Origin: Rhodopseudomonas palustris HaA2
GTDB taxonomy: Bacteria; Pseudomonadota; Alphaproteobacteria; Rhizobiales; Xanthobacteraceae
NCBI RefSeq assembly: GCF_000013365.1
Contig: NC_007778.1
Location: 1,302,001-1,366,000 of the forward strand
Length of the DNA: 64,000 bases
Reading direction: 5' to 3'
Shown piece after piece: positions 54,056-62,640 of the stretch; positions within the stretch are counted from its first letter, which is position 1; every line of letters starts with the position of its first letter. Made by a program: the position numbers and the translations under genes. The notes beneath the pieces are model-generated. The model worked only from the letters and a program-made list of their open reading frames with translations, had not been told where the DNA came from and made no database searches.

Positions 54056-55528
54056 TCAGGCCGGGCCGACGGCACGGCGCGCGAGCGCCGCGAGGCCGGT
54101 CGCGGCGCGCGGCGGATCGATCCGGGCGGGTTCGCCCTTCGGGGAGGAGCCTGGATCATACGGAGGGGCGATGTCCTGCTTGGCCTTGTCGCCGGGAGTA
54201 GGGGGCGCAGGCGATGGGGCGGTCTCGGGGCGCAGCGGACGGGGCGCTGCGAACAAGAACCCCTGCCCAAACCGCACATCGTAGTCAAGCAGGTCGACCA
54301 CCGCGCGCTCGCCCTCGATCCGCTCGGCGATCAGATCGATGCCGAACCGGCCGAGCAGGTCGGACAGATCGGCGGGGTGGATGTCGGCGACCGGATGCTC
54401 GCGCTGGTCGAGCAGCAGCGCCGCCGGAACCTTGATGAAGCGGACGCCGCGGTCGGCGAGGTCGCGCGGCTCGAACCGCAGATCGGTGACGTGGTCGATC
54501 GAGAACCGGAAGCCGCGTTGCGCCAGCGCCGCGAGGTGCTCGGTTTCGAGCGGCCCGAGGTTGCGCAGCGTGCTCTGCTTGAACTCCAGCACGAAGGACG
54601 GCGCCAGCGCCTTGTTGGCCTCGAGAAAATCGAGGCACTGGGCGAACGATTCGGCATCCGACAGGGTCGCGGCGGCGATATTGACGAACACGCCGACGTC
54701 CTTGTTGCGCACCATCAGCCGCCGCAGCACCTGGACGGCGCGCAGCATCACCGCATGGTCGATCCGGCCCATCAGCCCGGCGGTCTCGGCGACGGTGAGA
54801 AATTCGCCGGCGGCGAGGATCTGGTCGTTGCCGTCGCGCAGCCGCGTCACGATCTCGTAGAACCGCACCTTGCGTTGCGGTAGGCTCACCAGCGGTTGCA
54901 GATAGATGTCGAGCCGGCCGGTCTCGATCGCGGTTTTCACCGCGACCAGAACCTGCGCCGGATCACGCGCCGGCTTCGGCGTTGCCGGCAGGGCGGTGAC
55001 GGTGGCCGAGACCAGTTCGGTCAGGGCGAGCGGCTCGGCGGCGGGCTGGGCCGTCTGCTGATCCTCGACGCGGGCTTCCGGATCGAGCATCGGCGGCCGG
55101 CGCGGTGCGGCGCCCGTCGCGGCGGAATTCAGCATGTCTTCGTGGGTGGCGACCGAGGCGGCGAGCTGCTTGACCAGCAGCCCGAGTTCGCCGATCTCGT
55201 TCATGGCGACCTGGGTGCGGTCCTGGCTGGCCGCATTGGCGGCCATCACTTTGCCTTCGACCGCAGCGAGCCGGCGGCCGAATTCGGCGATCTGGCGGGC
55301 GAGATCCGCGGTGCCGCGCGACAGATCGGCGATCTGGTGACCGGCGTCGGAGCGGTCGCGCAGCCGGATCGAGACGGCATTGTACAGAATGAACAGGCTC
55401 AGCGTCGCCAGCGCCACGATCGCGGATTCGACCGCATTGAAGCCGGCGAGCGCATACACCACCGCGCCCAGCGACGCGGAGATCAGCGCCATGCAGATGG
55501 CGATGAAAATGGTCGAGATTCGGATCAT
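54056..55528 (-). CDS. Membrane-anchored degenerate EAL-domain protein (TipF-like architecture)
   Basis: The 490-residue protein has two N-terminal membrane helices (about 5-27 and 33-51), a coiled-coil stretch (about 60-130), a linker, and an EAL fold at about 195-430. The catalytic motifs are altered: EAL is EIV in FYEIVTRL. ExTE-type becomes LEFKQSTL, DDFG-type becomes IDHVTDL and KID becomes IKVPA. AEGVE becomes AERIEGE, and only QGFLF is near normal. Metal-dependent c-di-GMP hydrolysis is therefore unlikely; binding is possible. The layout resembles Caulobacter TipF, a flagellar-pole c-di-GMP receptor. The tail of about 55 residues is Pro-rich. Confidence 0.87.
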   Translation of the reverse strand: MIRISTIFIAICMALISASLGAVVYALAGFNAVESAIVALATLSLFILYNAVSIRLRDRSDAGHQIADLSRGTADLARQIAEFGRRLAAVEGKVMAANAASQDRTQVAMNEIGELGLLVKQLAASVATHEDMLNSAATGAAPRRPPMLDPEARVEDQQTAQPAAEPLALTELVSATVTALPATPKPARDPAQVLVAVKTAIETGRLDIYLQPLVSLPQRKVRFYEIVTRLRDGNDQILAAGEFLTVAETAGLMGRIDHAVMLRAVQVLRRLMVRNKDVGVFVNIAAATLSDAESFAQCLDFLEANKALAPSFVLEFKQSTLRNLGPLETEHLAALAQRGFRFSIDHVTDLRFEPRDLADRGVRFIKVPAALLLDQREHPVADIHPADLSDLLGRFGIDLIAERIEGERAVVDLLDYDVRFGQGFLFAAPRPLRPETAPSPAPPTPGDKAKQDIAPPYDPGSSPKGEPARIDPPRAATGLAALARRAVGPA

Positions 55529-55625
55529 CCAGCGCCGCTGTTCCTGACGATCCCGCCATCATTGGTGATTCGGCGGACGAGTCCAAAGGATTCGTCCGCC
55601 GCAACCGGGGAACCAGGCGGCAGCG

Positions 55626-56972
55626 TCAGGCGATGGCGCGGATCACCCGGCCGACCTTGTCGACGATTTCGCCGATCTGGTCCGCGTTGAGGATCAGCGG
55701 CGGGGTCAGGGCCAGGGTGTCGCCGGCGATCCGCAGCATCAGATCGTGGTCGTGGAAGGCCGAGTTCATCGCCTCGAAGCCGCGCTTGCCGGGTCCGTCC
55801 GCCATCGGCGCCAGGTCGATGCCGGCGGTCAGGCCGAGGGTGCGGATATCGACCACGTTCGGCTCGGACTTCAGCGACATCACCGCGTCGGCGAACACCG
55901 GCTCGAGCGCCTTGGCGTTCTCGAACAGCTTCTCGTCGCGATACAGGTCGAGCGTGGCGAGGCCGGCCGCGCAGGCCAAGGGATGCGCCGAATAGGTGTA
56001 GCCGTGGAACAGCTCGATCGCGTAATCGGGCCCGCTCATGAAGGCGTCGTGGATCTCGGAGCTGGCGATCACGCCGCCCATCGGCACCGCGCCGTTGGTG
56101 ACGCCCTTGGCGAAGGTGATCATGTCCGGGGTGACGCCGTAGCGCTCGGCGGCGAAGCTGTGGCCGAGACGGCCGAAGCCGGTGATGACCTCGTCGAAGA
56201 TCAGCAGGATGCCGTGCTTCCTGGTGATCTCGCGCAGCTTCTGGAGATAGCCCTTCGGCGGCGGCAGCACGCCGGTGGAGCCGGCCATCGGCTCGACGAT
56301 CACCGCCGCGATGGTGTTGGCGCCGTGCAGATTGACGAGGCCTTCGAGCGCGTCGGCGAAGTGCGCGCCGTACTCCGGCTCGCCCTTGCTGAACGCCTGC
56401 TTGTCGCGGTCATAGGTCGCGGGCAGATGGTCGACGCCGTTCAAGAGCGTGCCGAACATCTTGCGGTTGTTGCCGATGCCGCCGACCGCGGTGCCGCCGA
56501 AGCCGACGCCGTGATAGCCGCGCTCGCGGCCGATGAAGCGGGTGCGGCCGCCCTGGCCGCGGATCTGCTGCCAGGCCATCGCGATCTTCAGCGCGGTGTC
56601 GGCGGCTTCCGAGCCGGAATTGCAGAAGAACACGTGGTCGAGGCCTTCGGGGGCGAGGTCCGCGATCCGGCTGGCGAGTTCGAACGCCTTCGGCTGGCCG
56701 AACTGGAACGGCGGCGAGAAGTCCAGCGCCTCGGCCTGGGCGGCAATCGCCGCGGAAATCTGGGGGCGGCCGTGCCCGGCGTTGCTGCACCACATGCCGG
56801 CTGCCGCGTCGATGATCTTGCGCCCGTCCGTGGTGAAATAGTGCATGTCCTTGGCGCCCGCGATCATCTTCGGCGCGCGCTTGAAGGCCCGGTTCGCCGT
56901 GAACGGCATCCAGAACGCATCGAGGTCGTTCGGGACGTTGACGGCGGAATTGGGCTTGCTCTTGTCTAACAT
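55626..56972 (-). CDS. Omega-amino acid--pyruvate aminotransferase (class III)
   Basis: The 448-residue class III PLP aminotransferase has VFFCNSGSEAADTALKIA for phosphate binding, FDEVITGFGRLGHSF, and the PLP lysine in MITFAKGVTNGAVPMGG. It starts DLDAFWMPFTANRAFKRAPK, as beta-alanine/omega-amino-acid:pyruvate aminotransferases do. It would move the terminal amino group of beta-alanine-like substrates to pyruvate. GAGGAG precedes the ATG at 56972, and 257 bases separate it from the divergent hisS start. It may lead the minus-strand run with the EAL and HAD genes, though 97 bases separate it from the EAL gene. Confidence 0.9.
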   Translation of the reverse strand: MLDKSKPNSAVNVPNDLDAFWMPFTANRAFKRAPKMIAGAKDMHYFTTDGRKIIDAAAGMWCSNAGHGRPQISAAIAAQAEALDFSPPFQFGQPKAFELASRIADLAPEGLDHVFFCNSGSEAADTALKIAMAWQQIRGQGGRTRFIGRERGYHGVGFGGTAVGGIGNNRKMFGTLLNGVDHLPATYDRDKQAFSKGEPEYGAHFADALEGLVNLHGANTIAAVIVEPMAGSTGVLPPPKGYLQKLREITRKHGILLIFDEVITGFGRLGHSFAAERYGVTPDMITFAKGVTNGAVPMGGVIASSEIHDAFMSGPDYAIELFHGYTYSAHPLACAAGLATLDLYRDEKLFENAKALEPVFADAVMSLKSEPNVVDIRTLGLTAGIDLAPMADGPGKRGFEAMNSAFHDHDLMLRIAGDTLALTPPLILNADQIGEIVDKVGRVIRAIA

Positions 56973-57229
56973 AGGCTCCTCGTGCATGCGCGGGCGTGGA
57001 CTTCGAACGGCGCGGCAGGCTAGCAGCTTCGGGTTGCCCCGGAAATGCCGCGAGCCCGCACATTTGCGTGGGGCTTCCATCCGCAGCGGGTGGCACGCGC
57101 TCATTCCGGAGGCACCAGGCCTGCCCTTTCGGAGGCAGCCGGCCCGCGATTTGCGCTGGATCATGCAGCCCAGCCTTGCTGCACGGCAGGGCGGCTGGTA
57201 CCAACCCGGCCCTGAGCGGAAAGGCGACC

Positions 57230-58810
57230 ATGGCTGAGAAACCCAAGAAACCACAGAAGTTGCGCGCCCGTCTGCCGCGCGGCCTGACCGATCGCGGCCC
57301 CGCCGAGATCGCGGCGACGCGCGCGATGGTGGAAACCATCCGCGAGGTCTATGAGCGCTACGGCTTCGAGCCGGTCGAGACCCCGGCGTTCGAATACACC
57401 GACGCGCTCGGCAAGTTCCTGCCCGACCAGGATCGCCCCAACGAGGGCGTGTTCTCGCTGCAGGACGACGACGAGCAATGGATCAGCCTGCGCTACGACC
57501 TGACCGCGCCGCTCGCCCGCTACGTCGCCGAAAATTTCGACGCACTGCCGAAGCCCTATCGCAGCTACCGTTTCGGCTGGGTGTTCCGCAACGAAAAGCC
57601 CGGCCCCGGCCGCTTCCGCCAGTTCATGCAGTTCGACGCCGACACCGTGGGCTCCGGCTCGCCGGCCGCCGATGCCGAGATGTGCATGATGGCGGCGGAC
57701 ACGATGGAAGCGTTGGGCATCCCGCGCGGCAGCTACGTGGTGAAGGTGAACAACCGCAAGGTGCTGGATGGGGTGCTGGAGGCCATTGGCCTTGGCGGGG
57801 ATGAGAATGCGGGGCGCCGGCTCACGGTGCTGAGGGCTATCGATAAGTCGGATAAATTTCCGCCCGAGGAGATCAAGAAGCTTCTGGGGCCGGGACGTTG
57901 GGATGGTGGCGAAGAAGGCAAAGGCGATTTCACAAAAGGCGCGATGCTTGGTGATGATCAGATTGAGCTGATTCTCAGAGCAACTTCGCCAAGCTTCATA
58001 GCAGGCCGCTTCAATGCCGATGGAAGCGGCGGCGTTAGCAATGCTGATACAGTCGAACTCCTTCGCTCGACGGCGGACAACGAGACTTTAAAGCAAGGAT
58101 GCGATGAACTGTCGGTAATCTCGGATCTGCTGGATTCTGGCGGCTATGGTGCAACGTCCACAAATCCTAATGTGCGCGTTGTCATCGATCCCTCCGTCGT
58201 CCGAGGCCTCGAATACTACACCGGCCCGGTCTACGAGGTCGAACTGCTGCTCGAGACCAAGGACGAAAAGGGGCGCCCGGTGCGGTTCGGCTCGGTCGGC
58301 GGCGGCGGTCGTTACGATGGTCTGGTGTCGCGCTTCCGCGGCGAGCCGGTGCCGGCGACCGGGTTCTCGATCGGTGTGTCGCGGCTGCAGGCGGCGCTGA
58401 CGATGATCGGCAAGCTTGGGACCCGGCCCGCGACCGGCCCGGTGGTGGTGACGGTGTTCGACCGCGAGCGGCTCGCCGACTACCAGAAGATGGTGTCGCA
58501 GCTCCGCGCCGAGGACATCCGCGCCGAGCTCTATCTCGGCAATCCGAAGAACATGGGCAACCAGCTCAAATACGCCGACAAGCGCAACTCGCCTTGCGTG
58601 ATCATCCAGGGCTCCGATGAGAAGAACGATCCGGACGGCCCGCAGGTGATCGTCAAGGACCTGATCCTCGGCGCCGAACTCGCCGCTCTGGACAAGGATC
58701 GCGACGATTATCTGCAGCGTCAGGCCGACGCCCAGCGCAAAGTGCCGCAGCTCGGGATGATCGACGAAGTGCGGCGGATTCTGGCGCGGCACGACATCGA
58801 CTGGAATTGA
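57230..58810 (+). CDS. hisS: Histidyl-tRNA synthetase, with an internal segment of atypical composition
   Basis: The 526-residue class II synthetase has motif 2 ([20 protein letters not shown]), the histidine A motif [12 protein letters not shown] and motif 3 [16 protein letters not shown]. It is the long alphaproteobacterial form with a C-terminal anticodon-binding domain. Bases about 57770-58190 (residues ~181-320) have lower G+C and different codon choice than the flanks, while the frame is kept. AGGCG precedes the ATG at 57230. Function should be intact because motifs lie outside the odd part. Confidence 0.95.
   Translation: MAEKPKKPQKLRARLPRGLTDRGPAEIAATRAMVETIREVYERYGFEPVETPAFEYTDALGKFLPDQDRPNEGVFSLQDDDEQWISLRYDLTAPLARYVAENFDALPKPYRSYRFGWVFRNEKPGPGRFRQFMQFDADTVGSGSPAADAEMCMMAADTMEALGIPRGSYVVKVNNRKVLDGVLEAIGLGGDENAGRRLTVLRAIDKSDKFPPEEIKKLLGPGRWDGGEEGKGDFTKGAMLGDDQIELILRATSPSFIAGRFNADGSGGVSNADTVELLRSTADNETLKQGCDELSVISDLLDSGGYGATSTNPNVRVVIDPSVVRGLEYYTGPVYEVELLLETKDEKGRPVRFGSVGGGGRYDGLVSRFRGEPVPATGFSIGVSRLQAALTMIGKLGTRPATGPVVVTVFDRERLADYQKMVSQLRAEDIRAELYLGNPKNMGNQLKYADKRNSPCVIIQGSDEKNDPDGPQVIVKDLILGAELAALDKDRDDYLQRQADAQRKVPQLGMIDEVRRILARHDIDWN
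57770..58190 (+). other. Atypical-composition segment inside hisS (possible recombination block)
   Basis: Sixty-base samples give 31 G+C at 57961-58020 and 29 at 58081-58140, against 43 at 58321-58380 downstream. The segment uses codons such as ATA, TTA and AGA that its flanks avoid. It covers the stretch between motif 2 and the histidine A motif. Replacement by homologous or illegitimate recombination from a different lineage would explain it. Confidence 0.6.
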
Positions 58811-58832
58811 CGGCGGACGGCGCGCTGTCGAA

Positions 58833-58968
58833 CCCTCTCCCCTTGTGGGAGAGGGTCGCTTCGCGAAGCGAAGCGGGGTGAGGGGTCGAGGGCCTTTACC
58901 GAGATCACAGGTCCCCCTCATCCGTCGCGGACTTCGTCCGCGCCACCTTCTCCCACAAGGGGAGAAGG
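58833..58968. repeat. Interspersed palindromic repeat, family C variant
   Basis: CCCTCTCCCCTTGTGGGAGAGGG near the start and CCTTCTCCCACAAGGGGAGAAGG at the end flank GCTTCGCGAAGCGAAGC. It lies between hisS and the tautomerase gene. Confidence 0.75.
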
Positions 58969-59012
58969 ACAAACCAACAGCGCTCATCGCGCGACCACAG
59001 GGAGACACCACG

Positions 59013-59216
59013 ATGCCCGAGATCACCGTCAACATGGCCGCAGGCCGCACCGACGAGCAGAAGGCGGCGATGATGCGCGATATCTCGCAGGCGCTGGTGA
59101 CGCATCTCGGCGTCGCCGCCGAAGACGTGGTGATCCAGATCAACGAGGCGCCGCTCACCAACAAGATGAAGGGCGGCAAGACCTTCGTCGAGCGCAAGGC
59201 CGCGCAGGCGAAGTAA
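59013..59216 (+). CDS. Tautomerase family protein (4-oxalocrotonate tautomerase-like)
   Basis: The 67-residue protein begins MPEITVNMAAGRTDEQKAAM. Removal of Met1 exposes the catalytic Pro1 of the tautomerase superfamily. The size fits the short 4-OT type. AGGGAGAC lies ahead of the ATG. Physiological substrate unknown; the neighbouring hotdog protein does not define a pathway. Confidence 0.87.
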   Translation: MPEITVNMAAGRTDEQKAAMMRDISQALVTHLGVAAEDVVIQINEAPLTNKMKGGKTFVERKAAQAK

Positions 59217-59223
59217 GCCTATC

Positions 59224-59309
59224 CGTCATTGCGAGCGAAGCGAAGCAATCCAGAGGCTCCGAATACGCAGCTGGATTGCTTCGTCGGCTTCGCCTCCTCG
59301 CAATGACGG
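59224..59309. repeat. Interspersed palindromic repeat, family F (GTCATTGCGAGCGAAGCGAAG)
   Basis: CGTCATTGCGAGCGAAGCGA at one end and GCCTCCTCGCAATGACGG at the other, with CAATCCAG and CTGGATTG inner arms. It is the only copy seen in the window. Confidence 0.75.
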
Positions 59310-59343
59310 ACCCGATGTCGTCGCCAACTCTTGAAAGAGCCCC

Positions 59344-59739
59344 ATGGACGCACGCGATGTAATCTCTGTCGGCATGACCGCCGAGCGGCAGATCGTTGTG
59401 ACGCCGGAGCAGACGGTGCAGCATTTCGTGCCGTATATGCCGGCGGTGTTCGCCACTCCGCTGATGATCCTGGAGATGGAAATGGCCTCGGGCGAGGCCG
59501 TGCATCCGGCGTTGCCGCAGGGCTGGGTGACGGTCGGCACCGGCGTCGACATCCGCCATCTGACGCCGGCGCTGGTCGGCCATGCGGTGCGGACGGTGTC
59601 GAAAGTCACGGCGGTCGAACAGCGCACGGTGAGCTTCGCGGTCGCCTGCTGGGTCGGCGCGCGCAAGATCGGCGACGGCAAACACATCCGTGGCCTGATC
59701 GACGTCGAAGCTTTCACCAGCCGCTTCAAGGATTGGTAG
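59344..59739 (+). CDS. Hotdog thioesterase, fluoroacetyl-CoA thioesterase (FlK)-like
   Basis: The 131-residue hotdog protein has Thr38, Glu46 and His72 in FATPLMILEMEMASG and VDIRHLTPALVG. Their spacing (8 and 26) equals that of the Thr42, Glu50 and His76 catalytic set of FlK from Streptomyces cattleya, and Gly65 matches the FlK glycine. The FlK gate phenylalanine position appears to be Met32, so substrate range probably differs. It may hydrolyse a small acyl-CoA. It is convergent with the gene after it. Confidence 0.82.
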   Translation: MDARDVISVGMTAERQIVVTPEQTVQHFVPYMPAVFATPLMILEMEMASGEAVHPALPQGWVTVGTGVDIRHLTPALVGHAVRTVSKVTAVEQRTVSFAVACWVGARKIGDGKHIRGLIDVEAFTSRFKDW

Positions 59740-59742
59740 CCG

Positions 59743-60138
59743 TCACCTGACCTCGACCGTGTATCGATCAGTGGCGCTGAGCATCCCCTCCCGATAGGTG
59801 GCACGTAGGGTGAAGGTATCGGTGCCTCGGAAGCCGCGCTGGGAGACGTAGAGCACGTTCAGGCCGGAAATCGTCTTGCCTGCGCACTTCGAGCGCTGCC
59901 CCGTAAATCGATTGATATCGATCTTGTAAGGCCCGGTCGTCGTCGACAGGGTCCCGTATCTTGGTTTCTCGACGACCGTAACGGTTCCCTTGTACGCGCT
60001 GCAATCGGACAGGTTGAAGTTCGAGTAAGCGCGCATCAGCGCCTTTTTACCGGATGACACCTGGCGGGTGAACTCGGTTGCCGAAAGCGCGGACGGGGCT
60101 GCGAGCAGAGCGCAGCAGATCACCATGAGTTTGAACAT
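59743..60138 (-). CDS. Secreted protein of unknown function
   Basis: The 131-residue protein starts MFKLMVICCALLAAPSALSA, a good signal peptide with cleavage near ALSA. The remainder is a small beta-rich domain ending TFTLRATYREGMLSATDRYT, possibly an Ig-like fold. It has two cysteines in the mature part (LSDCSAYKG and SKCAGK) that may bond. GGGAGG precedes the chosen ATG; an earlier ATG at 60183 is less likely. No family is recognised. Confidence 0.7.
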   Translation of the reverse strand: MFKLMVICCALLAAPSALSATEFTRQVSSGKKALMRAYSNFNLSDCSAYKGTVTVVEKPRYGTLSTTTGPYKIDINRFTGQRSKCAGKTISGLNVLYVSQRGFRGTDTFTLRATYREGMLSATDRYTVEVR

Positions 60139-60300
60139 TGGCCTCCCCGAACAGACAATTATCATTGGGCAGGCACATCGCAATGTCCCCGTCCTGATCG
60201 TCGATAGGTCGAAAACGCCTCGCGAGGAGACTTCGGTTTTGGGCAGTCGTCAAGCCGAGGGGCCATCAGCGGTTCGATGCTTCACAGCGACGGGCTGCTG

Positions 60301-62364
60301 CTAGCGCCCCTCGCGCAGCCAGGTCGCCGCGAACGCGCCGAGCAGCAGCAACAGACCGATCAGCCCGGTGAACACCGGCAACACGCCGACGCCGCGGACC
60401 ACGCTGGCGTCGCGCATCCGGACGCCGAGCCAGCCGTCGCCGCGGAACAGCGTCGCGGATTGCACCGGGACGATCCGCGGCAGCTCGACGCTACCGCCGT
60501 CGGCGATCCGCCGCGCATCGCCGCCGGTCGCCAGCGCCAGCGGCTTCAGCGTCTCCGCGGTCGACGTGACTTCGGAGAATTCCTTCGGGTTGACCGGCCC
60601 GACATTGATCAGCGCCTTCAGCGTGCCGTCGCTCGCGGCCCAAAGGCCGAGTTCGTCGGCCGGCAGCGTCGTGCGCCAGATGCCGGGATCGCTCGGGGCG
60701 AGGGTGAGCTGCCGGGTCTGGCCGGACGGCGAGGTGACGGTGACCGGCGGCACATTGTCGGCCATGGTCTGGCGGATCACCTGCAGATCCTTGCCCTCGA
60801 CCCTGAGCCGCAGCGCCTCCTCGTCGAGGTCGGGCTGCTTCATCAGCCAGTGCGACATCCGCCGCAACAGATCGAGATGCGGGCCGCCGCCCTCATAGCC
60901 GCGCGCCCACAGCCAGATGTGGTCGGAGAGCAGCAGCGCGACGCGGCCCTCGCCGTAGTGTGACAGCAGCAACAGCGGCATGTTGTCGGCGCCGGTCATC
61001 AGCGGCGGCGTGGTGGCGTTGCGGGTGTCGATGGTGCGGAAGAAGCGGCTCCATTTCGGTGGCTCGGAATTCGAGCCCTCCAGCGCGCGCGTCACCGGGT
61101 GGCGTTTGCCGGCATCGCTGAGCTGCGCCGTGTACGGCTTCTCGGTGACGCCGACCGGCTCGGCCGGCAGCAGGCTGTCGAGCGGTGTGCGCCAGATCGA
61201 GGTGGTCGAGGCGTAGTCCGGGCCGGCCGACACCAGCACCGCGCCGCCATTGCGCACATAACGCGCGATATTGTCGAAATACGCGATCGGCAGCACGCCC
61301 TGGCGGGCGTAACGGTCGAAGATGATCAGCTGAAACTCGTTGATCTTCTGCTGGAACAGCTCGCGGGTCGGAAACGCGATCAGCGACAGCTCGTTGATCG
61401 GCGTGCCGTCCTGCTTCTCCGGCGGCCGCAGGATGGTGAAGTGCACCAGATCGACGCTGGCGTCGGATTTCAGCAAATTGCGCCAGGTGCGCTCGCCGGA
61501 ATGCGGCTCGCCCGACACCAGCAGCACCCGCAGCTTGTCGCGGACGCCGTCGATCGAGACCACGGCGCGGTTGTTCACCGTGGTCAATTCGTTGTCGACC
61601 GGCGAGGCTTCGATCTCGACGATGTTGGCGCCGGCGTGCTTGATGTCGACGTCGACCTTGACGGTCTGGCCGCTGGCGACGCTGCGCTCGTTCAGCACTT
61701 CGCCGTCGCGGCGGACGACGACGCGGGCGCGCTCGCCGATGATGCCCTGATCGTCGAGCCGGTAGGTGATGGTCTGATTCTGGCCGACGATGCCGAAGCG
61801 CGGCGCGGCCACGATGGCGATGCGGCGGTCGCGCTCGTTGCTGCGGCCGGTGATCAGCGCGTGCACCGGGGCCTGGAAGCCGAGGGCGGCGGCGTTGGCC
61901 GGGACGTCGTGAACCCGGCCGTCGGTGATCAGGAACGCCCCGGCGACGCGGTCGGTCGGCACGTCGGACAGCGCGGAGGTGAGAGCGCCGAACAGTTTGG
62001 TTCCGTCGGTCTCGCCGTCGGCCTGACCAGCTTCCACGACGCGGACCTCGACGCCCTTGAGCTGCTTCAGCCGGTCGACGAGTTGCTCCTTGGCCTGATC
62101 GGCCTCGGCGGCGCGGGTGCCGAAATTCTGGCTCGGGCTCTTGTCGACGACGACGGCGGCGACCGATGACAGCGGCTCGCGTTCCTCGCGGGTGAAGGAC
62201 GGGTTCGACAGCGCCAGCAAAATCAGCGCCAGCGCGGCGATCCGCACCCACGCGCCGCGCGAGCGGCCGAGCAGCAGCACGATCGCGATCACCGCAATGG
62301 CGGCGAGCGCGCCCCACAGCACGAGCGTCGGAACGAGAGGCGCGAAGGCGATGCCGTATTGCAA
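60301..62364 (-). CDS. Membrane protein with VWA-like and glutamine-amidotransferase-like regions (BatA/DUF4159-cluster protein)
   Basis: The 687-residue protein has two N-terminal membrane helices (LVLWGALAAIAVIAIVLLLG and VRIAALALILLALS), then a VWA-like start with a MIDAS-type DxSxS in VVVDKSPSQ. A central region FDRYARQGVLPIAYFDNIAR and AVLVSAGPDYAS resembles amidotransferase-like domains of this family. A C-terminal membrane helix (GVLPVFTGLIGLLLLLGAFA) ends it. The body is probably periplasmic. It lies next to a DUF4159 gene on the same strand, as in MoxR-DUF58-DUF4159-VWA clusters. The role of these clusters is not settled. Confidence 0.82.
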   Translation of the reverse strand: MQYGIAFAPLVPTLVLWGALAAIAVIAIVLLLGRSRGAWVRIAALALILLALSNPSFTREEREPLSSVAAVVVDKSPSQNFGTRAAEADQAKEQLVDRLKQLKGVEVRVVEAGQADGETDGTKLFGALTSALSDVPTDRVAGAFLITDGRVHDVPANAAALGFQAPVHALITGRSNERDRRIAIVAAPRFGIVGQNQTITYRLDDQGIIGERARVVVRRDGEVLNERSVASGQTVKVDVDIKHAGANIVEIEASPVDNELTTVNNRAVVSIDGVRDKLRVLLVSGEPHSGERTWRNLLKSDASVDLVHFTILRPPEKQDGTPINELSLIAFPTRELFQQKINEFQLIIFDRYARQGVLPIAYFDNIARYVRNGGAVLVSAGPDYASTTSIWRTPLDSLLPAEPVGVTEKPYTAQLSDAGKRHPVTRALEGSNSEPPKWSRFFRTIDTRNATTPPLMTGADNMPLLLLSHYGEGRVALLLSDHIWLWARGYEGGGPHLDLLRRMSHWLMKQPDLDEEALRLRVEGKDLQVIRQTMADNVPPVTVTSPSGQTRQLTLAPSDPGIWRTTLPADELGLWAASDGTLKALINVGPVNPKEFSEVTSTAETLKPLALATGGDARRIADGGSVELPRIVPVQSATLFRGDGWLGVRMRDASVVRGVGVLPVFTGLIGLLLLLGAFAATWLREGR

Positions 62365-62389
62365 TGAACTAACCTCTCGACATCGACAG

Positions 62390-62495
62390 CGTCATCCTGA
62401 GGTGCGCGTCGCCCTTGCGACGCGCCTCGAAGGATGGCCGCACGGTACGCGTCTCCATCCTTCGAGGCTCGCGTTGCTCGCACCTCAGGATGACG
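62390..62495. repeat. Interspersed palindromic repeat, family A
   Basis: CGTCATCCTGAGGTGCG at one end and CACCTCAGGATGACG at the other, with inner CCTCGAAGGATG and CATCCTTCGAGG arms. Confidence 0.8.
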
Positions 62496-62515
62496 GCTGT
62501 TGTATTCCCAGCGAA

Positions 62516-62615
62516 GTCATTCCGGGGCGCGCCGACAGGCGCGAACCCGGAATCCAGAGCTTCAGGGCATCTCGGGATTCCGGGTTCGCGAGCTGCGCTC
62601 GCGCCCCGGAATGAC
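62516..62615. repeat. Interspersed palindromic repeat, family B
   Basis: GTCATTCCGGGGCGCGCCGA at one end and GCGCCCCGGAATGAC at the other, with GAACCCGGAATCC and GGATTCCGGGTTC as inner arms. It lies between two genes of the same operon-like strand, showing that the cluster tolerates repeats. Confidence 0.8.
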
Positions 62616-62640
62616 GTGGTGAGGGCGGGATAAACTCGCA

